A DNA stretch of 64,000 nucleotides, from the NCBI RefSeq assembly GCF_002305875.1, contig NZ_CP022098.1, positions 248,001 through 312,000 on the forward strand, read 5' to 3'. The stretch is from Cystobacter fuscus (GTDB taxonomy: Bacteria; Myxococcota; Myxococcia; Myxococcales; Myxococcaceae). The notes beneath the pieces are model-generated. The model saw only the letters and a list, made by a program, of their open reading frames with translations. It made no database searches and was not told the DNA's origin. Below are positions 43,815-53,579 of this stretch, piece after piece; the first letter of the stretch is position 1; each line of letters opens with the position of its first letter. The position numbers and the translations under genes are program-made.

Positions 43815-44753
43815 CTACTCCTCCAGGACCGTCTCGCCGGGAGCGCCGCCCGTGGGCCCCTGCCCCAGGCCCTCGCGCACCCAGTGGGCCAGCTCGGAAG
43901 GCCCGCCCTCGGGTCGTGCGCGCCGCGGCGGGGAGAGCATCCGCCGCAACGCCTCGGCCGAGGCCACCCGCTCCTCGGGCGCACGTGCCAGACATGCCCG
44001 GAGCACCGGCCGCACGTCCTCGGCCACGTCCGACAGCGGTCCCACCCGGGCCTCGCGGATGCGCTCCATCGTCTCCAGCGGCGTGTCCCCATCGAAGGGC
44101 CGACGCCCGGTGAGCAGCTCGTGCAGGGTGATGCCCAGCGAGAAGAGATCGCTCGCGGGTCCCAGCGCGCGGCCCCGCACCTGCTCCGGGGACATATAGG
44201 CGTAGGTGCCCTTGCGCACCCCGGCGCGCGTCTGGTCGCGCAGCAGCGTGGCCTTGGCGATGCCGAAGTCCGCCAGCTTCACCTCGCCCAGTCGGGACAC
44301 CAGCACGTTGGAGGGCGTCACGTCCCGGTGCACCAGCCCGAGCGGCCGGCCCGCCTCGTCCTCCAGCCCGTGCACCGCGGCGAGCCCCAGGGCGAGCTCG
44401 TCCGCCACGAAGAGCGCCAGCGCCTCCCCGGGGAGCGAGCGCGTCAGGAGGCTCGCCAGGTCCGCGCCCTCCACGTAGTCCAGCCGCACGTAGTAGACGC
44501 CCTCGGCGAAGCCCAGGTCGTGCACGCCCACGAGGTTGCGGTGGCCGAGCCGCGCGCCCAGCCGGCCCTCCTCGAGGAACATCCGCTCGTAGGTGGGATT
44601 GCCCACGTGCTCGGGGCGGAGCACCTTGAGCACCACGCGCTTCTCGAAGCCGCTGGCGCCGAAGGCCAGGGCGAGGAACACCTCGGCCATGCCCCCCGCG
44701 CCCAGCCGGCGCACGAGGCGGTAGGGCCCCAACTGTCGCGGCAGCTCCCTCAC
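43815..44753 (-). CDS. Serine/threonine protein kinase
   Basis: 312 residues, kinase domain only, with no transmembrane helix. The glycine loop is LGAGGMAEVFLA, the ATP-binding Lys lies in RVVLKVL, the catalytic loop is HRDVTPSN (about 142), then DFG (about 161), and the activation-segment end is GTYAYMSPEQ. It is a Pkn-type bacterial kinase. Only 23 bp separate its start from the divergent FHA-domain activator gene, whose FHA domain would bind phosphothreonine, so the activator is a likely partner. A PP2C phosphatase gene lies downstream of that activator. Confidence 0.93.
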   Translation of the reverse strand: MRELPRQLGPYRLVRRLGAGGMAEVFLALAFGASGFEKRVVLKVLRPEHVGNPTYERMFLEEGRLGARLGHRNLVGVHDLGFAEGVYYVRLDYVEGADLASLLTRSLPGEALALFVADELALGLAAVHGLEDEAGRPLGLVHRDVTPSNVLVSRLGEVKLADFGIAKATLLRDQTRAGVRKGTYAYMSPEQVRGRALGPASDLFSLGITLHELLTGRRPFDGDTPLETMERIREARVGPLSDVAEDVRPVLRACLARAPEERVASAEALRRMLSPPRRARPEGGPSELAHWVREGLGQGPTGGAPGETVLEE

Positions 44754-44776
44754 CCGGCCTAGACTAGCGCGGCCCC

Positions 44777-46111
<1,335 letters not shown>

Positions 46112-46122
46112 TCCGGAGGGGA

Positions 46123-46183
46123 CTCACTCCCTCACGGAGACGAGCACCGCGGTGATGTTGTCCCGGCCGCCCAGCTCGTAGGC
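46123..46183 (-). pseudogene. Orphan 61 bp copy of the PP2C 3' end
   Basis: Identical over all 61 bp to 47517-47577, the end of the intact PP2C gene. It sits directly after the FHA activator gene. It is followed by GAAGAAGGCC, which does not match the PP2C gene, so only the terminus was copied. It marks the distal border of the Rpn cassette. Confidence 0.9.
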
Positions 46184-46259
46184 GAAGAAGGCCGAAGAAG
46201 GTGTCACAGAACTCGTTTCGGAGACATTGGCCCGCCGCATGCTTGGAGCGCGGCTCGCC

Positions 46260-47303
46260 ATGTCTGGACCGCATGACCTCTTCGCCCGCTACACCTTCGG
46301 CCACCCCGAGCGGGCGGCGGCCGAACTGCGCGCCGTCCTGCCCCCGCATGTCGTCTCCGAGGTGGATTGGGCATCCTTGCGGCGAGAGCCCGGCAGCGTG
46401 GTGGACCCGGAGTTACGGGAGACCGAGAGTGACCTGCTCTTCACGGCTCGATTGAACACGGGTCGCCCGCTGCTGCTGTATGTGCTGCTGGAGCATCAGT
46501 CCACGGTGAACAGGTGGATGGCGCTGCGCATGCTGCGCTACGTGGTGCGCCAGGTGGAGCGCTGGCGCCAAGAGCATCCGGAAAGTGCACTGCTCCCCCT
46601 CGTCATCCCACTCGTCATGTACCACGGGCCAGACGGAGCCTGGACGGCGCCGCGCCGGGTGGAGGACCTCTTCGACCTTCCGGGTGAAGAGGAGGAACAG
46701 CGAGCGCGGTGGCGAGCGCTGGTGCCGCGCTTCGAGTACCTCTTGGACGACCTGACCGCCGAGCGGGAGGAGGCGCTGAGGGCGCGCCCAGGCCCACCGC
46801 TGGCCCAGTTGGCCTGGCTGGTGCTGCGCTATGGGCGTACCGAGGAGCTGGCCCAGAAGTTGCCTGATTGGGTGGCGCTCTTCACGCGGGTGCAGACAGC
46901 CCACGAGGGGGCCGAACACCTGGTGGTGCTCATCCGCTACCTGCTGTGGATCGGGGACACGGCCGTCCATGAAGCCACCGGGAGGGTGTTACATTCGGTG
47001 ATGGATGAGCAACGAGCGGAGGAGCTGATGCGGAGCTATAGCGAGGAACTCATCGAGCGTGGTCGCCAACAAGGTCTGGCGAAGGGCCGGGAAGAGGGCC
47101 GACAAGAAGGCCGGGAGGAGGGTCTGATCCGAGGGCGTGCCGAGTACGTCCTGCGGGTTCTCGCCACGCGGGGTCTGGACGTCGACGAAGCGGCCCGGCA
47201 GCGCATCCTCACCTGCACGGATCTGGCGACCCTCGACCGCTGGTTCGATCGGGCCCAGAACGCCACGACCCTCTCCGACGTGCTGGACGACCTGACGCAG
47301 TAG
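46260..47303 (+). CDS. Rpn/YhgA-family PD-(D/E)XK nuclease
   Basis: 347 residues from ATG 46260 (an upstream ATG at 46227 is less likely). The N-terminus HDLFARYTFGHPERAAAEL and the nuclease core TESDLLFTARL with LYVLLEHQST match the Rpn (recombination-promoting nuclease)/YhgA-like family, formerly called transposase_31. The Glu-x-Gln-Ser end of the core is the family's usual form of the PD-(D/E)XK motif. The C-terminal helix is rich in Gly/Arg/Glu repeats (GRQQGLAKGREEGRQEGREE), typical of this family. E. coli Rpn proteins are DNA endonucleases that stimulate RecA-independent recombination and can be toxic. It lies between two copies of a 61 bp sequence. Confidence 0.85.
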   Translation: MSGPHDLFARYTFGHPERAAAELRAVLPPHVVSEVDWASLRREPGSVVDPELRETESDLLFTARLNTGRPLLLYVLLEHQSTVNRWMALRMLRYVVRQVERWRQEHPESALLPLVIPLVMYHGPDGAWTAPRRVEDLFDLPGEEEEQRARWRALVPRFEYLLDDLTAEREEALRARPGPPLAQLAWLVLRYGRTEELAQKLPDWVALFTRVQTAHEGAEHLVVLIRYLLWIGDTAVHEATGRVLHSVMDEQRAEELMRSYSEELIERGRQQGLAKGREEGRQEGREEGLIRGRAEYVLRVLATRGLDVDEAARQRILTCTDLATLDRWFDRAQNATTLSDVLDDLTQ

Positions 47304-47319
47304 CGTCAGAGCGTCCCCA

Positions 47320-47516
47320 CTACAGGTCCAGTGTCTTGAGGCTCTTCATCTGGAAGAGGCAAGCCGGAAGGGATTTGAGTTCCGTCGCTTGCAGGTCGAG
47401 GAACGTCAGCCGCTCGGGCCGGCCCAGTTCCCCGGGCAGTTGCCTGAGCCCCGTCGAGCCCAGCCACAACCGCTCCAACTCCGAGAACTCCCCGATCGAC
47501 GCCGGCAGCGTCCGGG
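47320..47516 (-). pseudogene. 5'-truncated leucine-rich-repeat gene fragment
   Basis: The minus strand encodes 65 residues and a stop: LPASIGEFSELERLWLGSTG, then LRQLPGELGRPERLTFLDL and LKSLPACLFQMKSLKTLDL. These are three leucine-rich repeats of the LPxxIGxLxxLxxLxL type. The gene is cut at 47516, where the PP2C 3' end begins, and has no start of its own. It is the tail of an LRR protein carried in with the Rpn cassette or left by a deletion. Confidence 0.8.
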
Positions 47517-47577
47517 CTCACTCCCTCACGGAGACGAGCACCGCGGTGATGTTGTCCCGGCCGCCCAGCTCGTAGGC
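47517..47577 (-). repeat. 61 bp direct repeat, member inside the intact PP2C gene
   Basis: Last codons and stop of the PP2C gene, identical to 46123-46183, in the same orientation. Confidence 0.9.
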
Positions 47578-48261
47578 CTCCTCCACCAGCCGCTCGGCGA
47601 GTCCCTCCGTGTCGCCCTGGCCGAGGCGGGCCGCCAGCCGCTCGGGCCCGAGTGGCTCATAGAGCCCATCCGAGCACAGCAGGTACACGTCCCCGGCTTG
47701 GATGTCGAGCCGGCGCACGGTGGGCTCCGCGCTGTCGGTGCCCAGGGCACGGGTGATGAGATGGCCATACATGCTGTCGGCGCGGGAGGCCATCTTGACG
47801 CCCGCTTGTCGCAGCTCCTCGAGGATGGAGTGGTCGCGCGTGAGGGCCTCCAGACAACCTGCGCGCAGCCGGTAGAGGCGGCTGTCGCCCACGTGCGCCA
47901 CGGCGGCGCCCTCGGTCCCCAGGGCGAGCGCCACCACGGTCGAGCCCATCTGGTGCAGGGGCCCCTGGCGGCGGGCGCGCACGGCGCGCTGGGCGAGCCG
48001 CGTGCAGTTGAGGAGCAGATCCTCCTCGTGGCTGAGCTGGGAGTGGCGGCAGTGAGGCCAGGTGGCCTCGGGGTCCCGGGCGAGGCGCTCACAGAGGCCG
48101 GAGAAGGTATCCACCACGCAGCGGCTGGCCACCTCGCCGCCCTCGTAACCGCCCATTCCATCGGCCACGACGAACAGGCCCAGGTCGGCCCGGCTCGTCC
48201 AGGCATCCTCGTTGTGGGCGCGGCGGCCCACGTGCGTCCATCCCGCGCTGTCGATTCGCAT
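47518..48261 (-). CDS. PP2C-family protein phosphatase
   Basis: 247 residues. Metal-binding and catalytic motifs are present: GRRAHNEDAW, VADGMGGYEGGEVAS, AAVAHVGDSRLYRLR, LLCSDGLYEPL and GGRDNITAVLV. It is a stand-alone cytoplasmic Mn/Mg-dependent phosphatase that would reverse serine/threonine kinase action. Before the Rpn insertion it probably lay directly convergent with the FHA activator gene (a copy of its end still abuts that gene), completing a kinase, reader and phosphatase module. Confidence 0.92.
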   Translation of the reverse strand: MRIDSAGWTHVGRRAHNEDAWTSRADLGLFVVADGMGGYEGGEVASRCVVDTFSGLCERLARDPEATWPHCRHSQLSHEEDLLLNCTRLAQRAVRARRQGPLHQMGSTVVALALGTEGAAVAHVGDSRLYRLRAGCLEALTRDHSILEELRQAGVKMASRADSMYGHLITRALGTDSAEPTVRRLDIQAGDVYLLCSDGLYEPLGPERLAARLGQGDTEGLAERLVEEAYELGGRDNITAVLVSVRE

Positions 48262-48524
48262 CGGTCATTCCTCCTGGGCGGGCACAGAGCAACGGGGAGG
48301 CCGTCCCCAACCGCGCGAAACCACACGAGCGCCTGGGGTCTCGAGTCCCCAGGAGCACCAAGGCCTGACCGAGCGCGCCGGGGACTCCACACCCCACCCC
48401 GGCGCCGCTGCTTCCGTACACCCCAACTGCAATTTGACGCCTTTATAAGATTTTTCGTACAACATGGGTAGTCCAGATTTCCTGGAAAGCGATGTGGGTC
48501 ATGGATTCCCACATGCCGCTTTGA
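48262..48524. other. 263 bp intergenic region upstream of PP2C and the frameshifted gene
   Basis: No gene is supported. It includes an AT-rich stretch (48429-48465, TTTGACGCCTTTATAAG) that could hold a promoter for the plus-strand gene; TTTGAC and TATAAG are close to -35/-10 boxes but only about 7 bp apart, so the match is poor. Confidence 0.35.
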
Positions 48525-49029
48525 ATGCCGCCCTTCCTGCATGGCAGCTACCCCGCGGTGCGTCAGGGGGTGCGCGAGGAGGGGACGCGGTGTGGCGAGC
48601 AGTACCGGCGGGGGGGGGGCTTTCCGGCCCCAGGGCAGATGCAGGACGTGCCTCCCGGGGAGGAGGAGGTGGTGGCGCACGAAGGAGGTGCTCACCTTGG
48701 AGGAGGTGATGAGGGCCTCCTGTGATTGGGTCATGGGTGCGTGGTGTCCGGAGGAGGAGGGCTCGGTGTTCACGCGTCTGGAATTGGCCGCGAAGCGCAT
48801 GGCCCGGGCGACCCGGGAAGACAGCCTCGAGGCCATCCTCCGACAACTGCCCCGTGCCGTTTCCCTGGCGGGTGAGCTGAAACACCGGGACGTGGTGGCG
48901 GATCCGGCATTCCAGCGCGAGCGTCTCCTGGCGCTGGAGCCGGTGTCCTTCGAGCACGTGTCCGGTGCCTGCACGGCGGTGCTGCTCGAGAATGTGTATG
49001 ACTGGGACAGGCAGCTCGGGAGTCTATAG
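48525..49029 (+). pseudogene. Frameshifted unrecognised gene
   Basis: Two frames with coding-like high third-position GC join: MPPFLHGSYPAVRQGVREEG from ATG 48525 continues to about 48680 (PPGEEEVVAHE), then the frame one base on continues as EVLTLEEVMRASCDWVMGAW to the stop at 49029. A run of 10 G (48610-48619) and the GAGGAGGAGGTGG tract are likely slippage sites. The shift is near 48680, so one base is extra or two are missing. The family is not recognised. If the run slips in vivo the gene could be phase-variable. Confidence 0.45.
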
Positions 49030-49043
49030 AAAGAAGCTGGCTC

Positions 49044-49514
49044 TTAGACTGTCTCATCGGGCAGGAGCGTGCGCAGCAGTTCATCGTCGGGACCAAGAGG
49101 GCGCCATTTGGGGGGAGGCGGCGTGGCGAGGAGCGCTGTCCTGACTTGCCTGGCACGCTCCTTATGGGGTTCTGGGGTGAAGGCAATCCACAAGCCGATC
49201 GCCTTGGCGACCTTGAAACGGCTGGCGTCGTCCAGTACGGCCGGCCAGCCGTCAGGAAGACACTCGCACAGTTCGCGCACGAGTTGTGCGCGCACCAGAC
49301 GGGTGAGCTGATGAGTCCGCTCTGCTTCAGCCACCAATCCGGTGAACACCTGCACGGCGTTGAGGTCGTCTTCGCCAAGCTCCTTGGCGAGCGCCACCAG
49401 TGAGGCGGTGGGGCGTGCCTCGGCGAAGGCGGTGAGCGATTCATAACCGCGCTCGCGGATCCGCTCATACAAGCGGACCCTCCAGTTGCCCTCCCAGGGA
49501 CGTCCCTCGCTCAT
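49044..49514 (-). CDS. Probable immunity protein retained beside a decayed toxin gene
   Basis: 156 residues, helical, no signal peptide; it starts WEGNWRVRLYERIRERGYES and ends LRTLLPDETV. Its ATG overlaps the TGA of the residual toxin C-terminus (ATGA at 49511-49514), so it was translationally coupled to that gene. I recall similar proteins next to myxobacterial toxin lipoproteins, but I do not know their mechanism. The frame is intact while the toxin is broken, which is what an orphan immunity gene looks like. Confidence 0.6.
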   Translation of the reverse strand: MSEGRPWEGNWRVRLYERIRERGYESLTAFAEARPTASLVALAKELGEDDLNAVQVFTGLVAEAERTHQLTRLVRAQLVRELCECLPDGWPAVLDDASRFKVAKAIGLWIAFTPEPHKERARQVRTALLATPPPPKWRPLGPDDELLRTLLPDETV

Positions 49515-50267
49515 CGTCCTCTCCAGGGGGTGAAGTTCATCGGGATGCTGTAGCGCTCCATGACCGCCGCGGTGGTGTCCAAGATCTCATTCCGCGTCAG
49601 CATCCGGCCAGCCGTTATCTAAGTCGAGCCATACGTCGAGCAGGAGGACGCCCAGTAGAGCGGACTGGAGCCTTGGTCCATTGAGTCTCAGGATGGCGAG
49701 CTGCATGTCCGGGTCATTGACCTCCGAGGCGACATTGGACAGCCTGGCGGCAGCAGCGAGTTCAGCGTCAATCCGTTGCAGTTGCTGAACACCATAATCG
49801 AGGGGAGGCATGAACAGAGCGGCGTGCCGGCCGGCGATGCCAGCCCTGCTGGCCTTGAGCCTGGAGAGTTCGCCGGAGATGCGGCGGGTGGAGCCGGACA
49901 CGTCGCCAACGGCTCCGAGAAACGCGAGATGGGCCGCGATGGCGCTCTGCCGCACGGGCTTCGCAGCATCAAGGGGTACTACATCCATGACGCTGTCGGC
50001 CTTTGGTCTGGTTTGACGGGGGACCCGGCGACGGAGCAGCCGTTCCGGCACTTCGGATTCGGGCGGAGTGGGTGATGCGGAAGGGATGGTGTACGAATGC
50101 TTCTCGCTTGACCCCTTGGCCAACGCAGGACCCAAAGCGTCGCGCAGCGTGTAGCGCGGATTCATCTCCTGGCCATGCGATGGTGTCAGCGTCGCGCAGC
50201 CAGTGGATAGTAGGGCGATGGCGAGCAGCAGCTCCGCCCTCCGGACCCACGACGATTCAGTGTGCAT
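49511..50267 (-). pseudogene. Polymorphic toxin lipoprotein (DUF2380-like), internally deleted
   Basis: The start ATG 50267 gives a lipoprotein leader (LLLAIALLSTGC) and the N-terminal trafficking region (YTLRDALGPALAKG, IAGRHAALFMPPLDYG, LNGPRLQSALLGVLLLDVWLD). The frame ends at 49587 after LDNGWPDADAE. In another frame, just before the immunity gene, the typical toxin C-terminus is still visible (GRMLTRNEILDTTAAVMERY and then SIPMNFTPWRGR, stop at 49511). The whole middle, including the HHxxP-type nuclease core expected in this family, is missing. The family assignment comes from memory of related myxobacterial proteins. Confidence 0.68.
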
Positions 50268-50367
50268 TGCCCACCCCCAGGTGCACGAAAGCGAAGGCCC
50301 CGGGTGCAGGTGTGCCCTCGCCTCAAGGAAACAGCCGCGTGCCGCCAAACCACGGCGTGGGGCGGAC

Positions 50368-50628
50368 TCACTTCCCCAGCAGGCGATTCACCAGCTCGAC
50401 ATAGCGCTGCTTCGCCGTGTCGGGCGGGGTGCCCTTGAGCTTGGCCCAGGCGTCGTACTTGGCGCGGCCGGTGAAATCCATCATGCCCGGACGCGACCCC
50501 TTCACCTCGCCCTCCGTCGCCTGCTTGAAGAGGGAGTAGAGCTGGAGCAGGGTGTCGTTGTCGGGACGCTTCGACAGCGTCTTCACCTGGACTTGCGCTT
50601 CCTGGAACCGGGCATTCAGGTCGGACAT
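50368..50628 (-). CDS. Acyl-CoA-binding protein
   Basis: 86 residues, the usual ACBP length. The four-helix signature is present: LQLYSLFKQATEGEVKGSRPG with FTGRAKYDAWAKLKG and AKQRYVELVNRL. It binds long-chain acyl-CoA in the cytoplasm and buffers the pool. Its first 48 bp are duplicated in the scar at 54894. Confidence 0.92.
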   Translation of the reverse strand: MSDLNARFQEAQVQVKTLSKRPDNDTLLQLYSLFKQATEGEVKGSRPGMMDFTGRAKYDAWAKLKGTPPDTAKQRYVELVNRLLGK

Positions 50629-50732
50629 GGGGACTCTCCCGAGAGGGGGGACGGCAGCTCCCGCGACCCTACCAGGAAGCTGCTTCCAGGATGCCGGTGA
50701 CCTGGAACCAGGGCGGCTCGGGGAACGGATTC
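50581..50732. repeat. Segment duplicated at 54894-55046 (ACBP 5' end plus GNAT 3' end)
   Basis: About 150 bp, roughly 85-90% identical to the distal copy, spanning the ACBP start, the intergenic gap and the last codons of the GNAT gene. Confidence 0.85.
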
Positions 50733-51250
50733 TCCTCGATGCGCATCCCCAACTGGCGCATCACCGCCATCGAGGCGGTGTTGGCTCGCTGGGTCCCCGC
50801 CAGGATCCGGCCCAGCTTCAAGCTGCTGAAGGCATGCTCCACCAGTGCGCGAGCGGCCTCCGTGGCGTATCCCCGTCGCTGCCAGGCCGGTGCCGTTGCC
50901 CAGAAGAGCCCGACCTCCGCGGAGAAGCGCGAGCCTTCCACTCCACCAAAAGAGGGCAACTGGCCGAAGGGCTCCAGCAACGGCACGAGGCCCACCAGTC
51001 CCACGAACTGGCCGCTCTCCTTGAGTTCAACTGCCCGTTCCCCATAGGGGGGGTGGTACAGCCGCGCGAGCTGCTCGTAGTTGCGGACCGTCCACTCCAG
51101 CCACTCGCGGCGCCGCTTCAGGTTCTCGTCCGCGCTCACCGCCTTGTCCGTCCAGTCGATGTCGACGTAGAGCTGGTGGCAGTCGTCCAGATCCTCCATC
51201 CGCAGCGGCCGGATCCGCAGCCTCTTCGTTTCCAACGTGGGCAGATGCAT
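50669..51250 (-). CDS. GNAT-family N-acetyltransferase (RimJ/RimL-like)
   Basis: 193 residues. The N-terminal LETKRLRIRPLRMEDLDDCH and the acetyl-CoA loop around WQRRGYATEAARALVEHAF (Q/RxxGxA type), then NTASMAVMRQLGM, are characteristic of RimJ/RimL-type GNAT enzymes. It probably acetylates a protein N-terminus or a small amine. It lies 40 bp upstream of the ACBP gene on the same strand and is divergent from the outer-membrane protein gene. Confidence 0.87.
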   Translation of the reverse strand: MHLPTLETKRLRIRPLRMEDLDDCHQLYVDIDWTDKAVSADENLKRRREWLEWTVRNYEQLARLYHPPYGERAVELKESGQFVGLVGLVPLLEPFGQLPSFGGVEGSRFSAEVGLFWATAPAWQRRGYATEAARALVEHAFSSLKLGRILAGTQRANTASMAVMRQLGMRIEENPFPEPPWFQVTGILEAASW

Positions 51251-51352
51251 GGCGTTTCGGACCCCCGGGGCAGCATGTGTGAAATCAAGCGGCGAACATC
51301 ATGAACGGCTCCCGACTTGTCCAGCCCCGTGTTCACGGGCGAGGACCCGGTC

Positions 51353-52006
51353 ATGACCTTCTCCCTTCCCCTCGTGCGCGGCCTGCTGCTGGGCTGTCTG
51401 GCGGTGGCTCCCACGAGTGTCCTGGCCCAGGAGCCCTCCCGGTTGATGCGTCCGGGGCAGCTCGATGTGCACGCCGAAGGGGGACTCTCGTTCATCCCTC
51501 CCTCCTTCGAGGCCGGTGCCAGTACGGACGTCGGCGTGGTCGGGCTCGGCCCCGGAACGCTCTCCGTGGGCGCGCAGCTCGGCCTCCGGCAATGCCTGCT
51601 CGCGTGCGCTCTCTCCGGGGTCCTGGCCCAGGAGCGGATTTCGACCCGCGATGTCCACGTCCTCGGTCGCCTGGGCTTCCACTTCACCTGGCCGGGCAAG
51701 AGCCAGGGCACGGTGGACCTCCAGGTCGTCCTGCTCGGGGGCGTGATGGAGGCGCGCATCCTCCGCGACGCTCCGGAGTTCCGGTACGAGGGGCGGGGCC
51801 GCGGTCTGGCCTTCGGCCTCGGCGTGGGCGGCAACTACTTCCTCTCGCCGAGGTTCTTCGTGGGCTGCGAGGCCCGGCTCCGCTTCGCCTCTGGCCTCTA
51901 CGACCTCTCCCTCGCGCGAGGCTCGTACGTGTTCACCCCGGAGGATCGCCAGTGGGTCCGCCTGGGTCTCGGCACCGTGCTCTTCGCGGGAGTCCGGTTG
52001 TTCTGA
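51353..52006 (+). CDS. Outer-membrane beta-barrel protein
   Basis: 217 residues from ATG 51353. The signal peptide (LPLVRGLLLGCLAVAPTSVLA) is followed by about eight amphipathic strands (QLDVHAEGGLSF, VHVLGRLGFHFTW, GLGVGGNYFLSPRFFVG, LGLGTVLFAGVRLF), with the terminal Phe typical of barrel proteins. The size fits an 8-stranded OmpA/OmpW-like barrel. Function unknown. Its final 47 bp recur in the scar at 55046-55090. Confidence 0.78.
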   Translation: MTFSLPLVRGLLLGCLAVAPTSVLAQEPSRLMRPGQLDVHAEGGLSFIPPSFEAGASTDVGVVGLGPGTLSVGAQLGLRQCLLACALSGVLAQERISTRDVHVLGRLGFHFTWPGKSQGTVDLQVVLLGGVMEARILRDAPEFRYEGRGRGLAFGLGVGGNYFLSPRFFVGCEARLRFASGLYDLSLARGSYVFTPEDRQWVRLGLGTVLFAGVRLF

Positions 52007-52018
52007 CGGGTGCTGGTG

Positions 52019-53470
52019 TCACTGCTGGGAGGACGGGGTGCCCTCCGGCAGCGCGAGCTGCTCCAGCCGTGCGTCCGCCAGGTTGTAGGTGGGCTGGTGG
52101 AACGCGCTCGTGGCGATCGAGGCCTCGAAGTGCCGCCGCGCCACGCCGCGGTCGGGGGCTCCCAGGTGGCCAGGGAGTACGCCCGAGAGGGCCGCCTCGC
52201 CCAGGAAGTAGTGGGCCTGGCCGTTCTGGATGCGCTCCAGATGATCATCGGCGTTCTTCGCCGCCGCCCACAGGGCCTGTTCATCCAACTCGCCCAGCAG
52301 GTAGCGCATCACGGGCAGCGGCCACGAGGCCGCGGGGTGCGAAGCCGTGAAGGCCTTCAGGTCCGTGGTGGCCTCGGGGCTGGGGGCAATCACGTAGCGC
52401 AGCAGCCGGACCGAGGTGTCCTCGGGTTGTTTCTCCTGGAGCCAGGCCAGGGCCGCATTCACTTGCTCGGGCTGGTCCGCGACGGCCACCGTGTAGAGTC
52501 GGGTGGACTCCAGGTTCGCATGCTGTCGCGACAGGGGCTCGAGCACCTTCGTGGCCTCCGCCCGATTGCCCAGGGCCAGCCACGCGCGGCCCAGGAGGAG
52601 CCGCGAGTCCGCCTCATCGGGAACGCGGCGGACGACGTCCGAGAGCAGCTCCACCGCGGCTTGGGGCTTGCCCTGGAGCAGGAAGCCACGCGCCAGTCCC
52701 GCGCTGAAGAAGGCCTCCCTGGCGAGGGTAGCACTCGAAGGCGGGGAGGAGGCCTGCTCGGCCACCTCGGCCAGCGCGGCCCGGTAGCGCTGCTCGGTGA
52801 GCACTCCATCGCGCGTCAGCCGGCCCAGCATGCCCCAGCGCCGGTGGATGATGTCGCTGTTCCAGTCCACCCAGTCCTTGGGTTTCCGGACGACGAGCAC
52901 CTCGAGCGTCTGGCGCACCTCGGTGGGCCGGTTCCTCATCATCTGGGGCAGGAGGGACTCTTCCAGGAGGTACTGCGCGACGCGCAGCGCGTCCAACTCG
53001 CGTGCCTCGCGCTGCGCCGGATCCGCCAGCGTGTACTCCATGGGCCAGGTGCCATGCGGCGCGTTCACGGTCCGCTCGAAGCCTCGCAGGCTCACCGAGA
53101 GCTTGCCGTTCTCCAGCGAGACCTCGCCCCAGAACAGCTCATCCACCTTCGTGCTCTGGACGAGCGCGGAAGCCTGCTCGGGACTGGTGGGCGGCTGGAT
53201 GTCGGGGTGCACCACCACGATGGGGGTACCCGGTGTCAGGGTGGCGAGTGCTTGTTCGATGAGGGATTGCTGCGCTTTCGCCTCGGCCGCGGCCTCGGGG
53301 GACGTGGGGTGCAAGGGGAGCAGGCCCACCACGTAGGCGGTGTTACCCTTCGAGGCGGAGGAGGAGGCGATGGGAGCCGCCGGACCGCGATGCGCGGCGC
53401 AGGCGGTGGCGAGGCTCACCAGCAAGAGGAGCCGGAGTGGGAGGAGGCTCGGGACGGAACTCGGGGTCAT
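52019..53470 (-). CDS. TPR-repeat lipoprotein
   Basis: 483 residues from ATG 53470, chosen for the lipoprotein leader (LRLLLLVSLATACAAH). The N-terminal alpha/beta domain (about 35-180) is followed by tetratricopeptide-like repeats (SAGLARGFLLQGKPQAAVE, DSRLLLGRAWLALGNRAEAT, LEPLSRQHANLESTRLYTV). TPR lipoproteins usually scaffold envelope complexes. It lies 109 bp downstream of the candidate immunity gene on the same strand and inside the duplicated borders, so it may belong to the toxin cassette. No direct function is visible. Confidence 0.75.
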   Translation of the reverse strand: MTPSSVPSLLPLRLLLLVSLATACAAHRGPAAPIASSSASKGNTAYVVGLLPLHPTSPEAAAEAKAQQSLIEQALATLTPGTPIVVVHPDIQPPTSPEQASALVQSTKVDELFWGEVSLENGKLSVSLRGFERTVNAPHGTWPMEYTLADPAQREARELDALRVAQYLLEESLLPQMMRNRPTEVRQTLEVLVVRKPKDWVDWNSDIIHRRWGMLGRLTRDGVLTEQRYRAALAEVAEQASSPPSSATLAREAFFSAGLARGFLLQGKPQAAVELLSDVVRRVPDEADSRLLLGRAWLALGNRAEATKVLEPLSRQHANLESTRLYTVAVADQPEQVNAALAWLQEKQPEDTSVRLLRYVIAPSPEATTDLKAFTASHPAASWPLPVMRYLLGELDEQALWAAAKNADDHLERIQNGQAHYFLGEAALSGVLPGHLGAPDRGVARRHFEASIATSAFHQPTYNLADARLEQLALPEGTPSSQQ

Positions 53471-53579
53471 GTCCTGCTTTGTACCTCTTGGGCCGGGACT
53501 CGTCGCTTGAGGGCGTGTCTTGGGCTTGGTGCGGATTGACCATGACTGCTGTCGCTCTATAGCCCGGGTTGTCCGAGCC

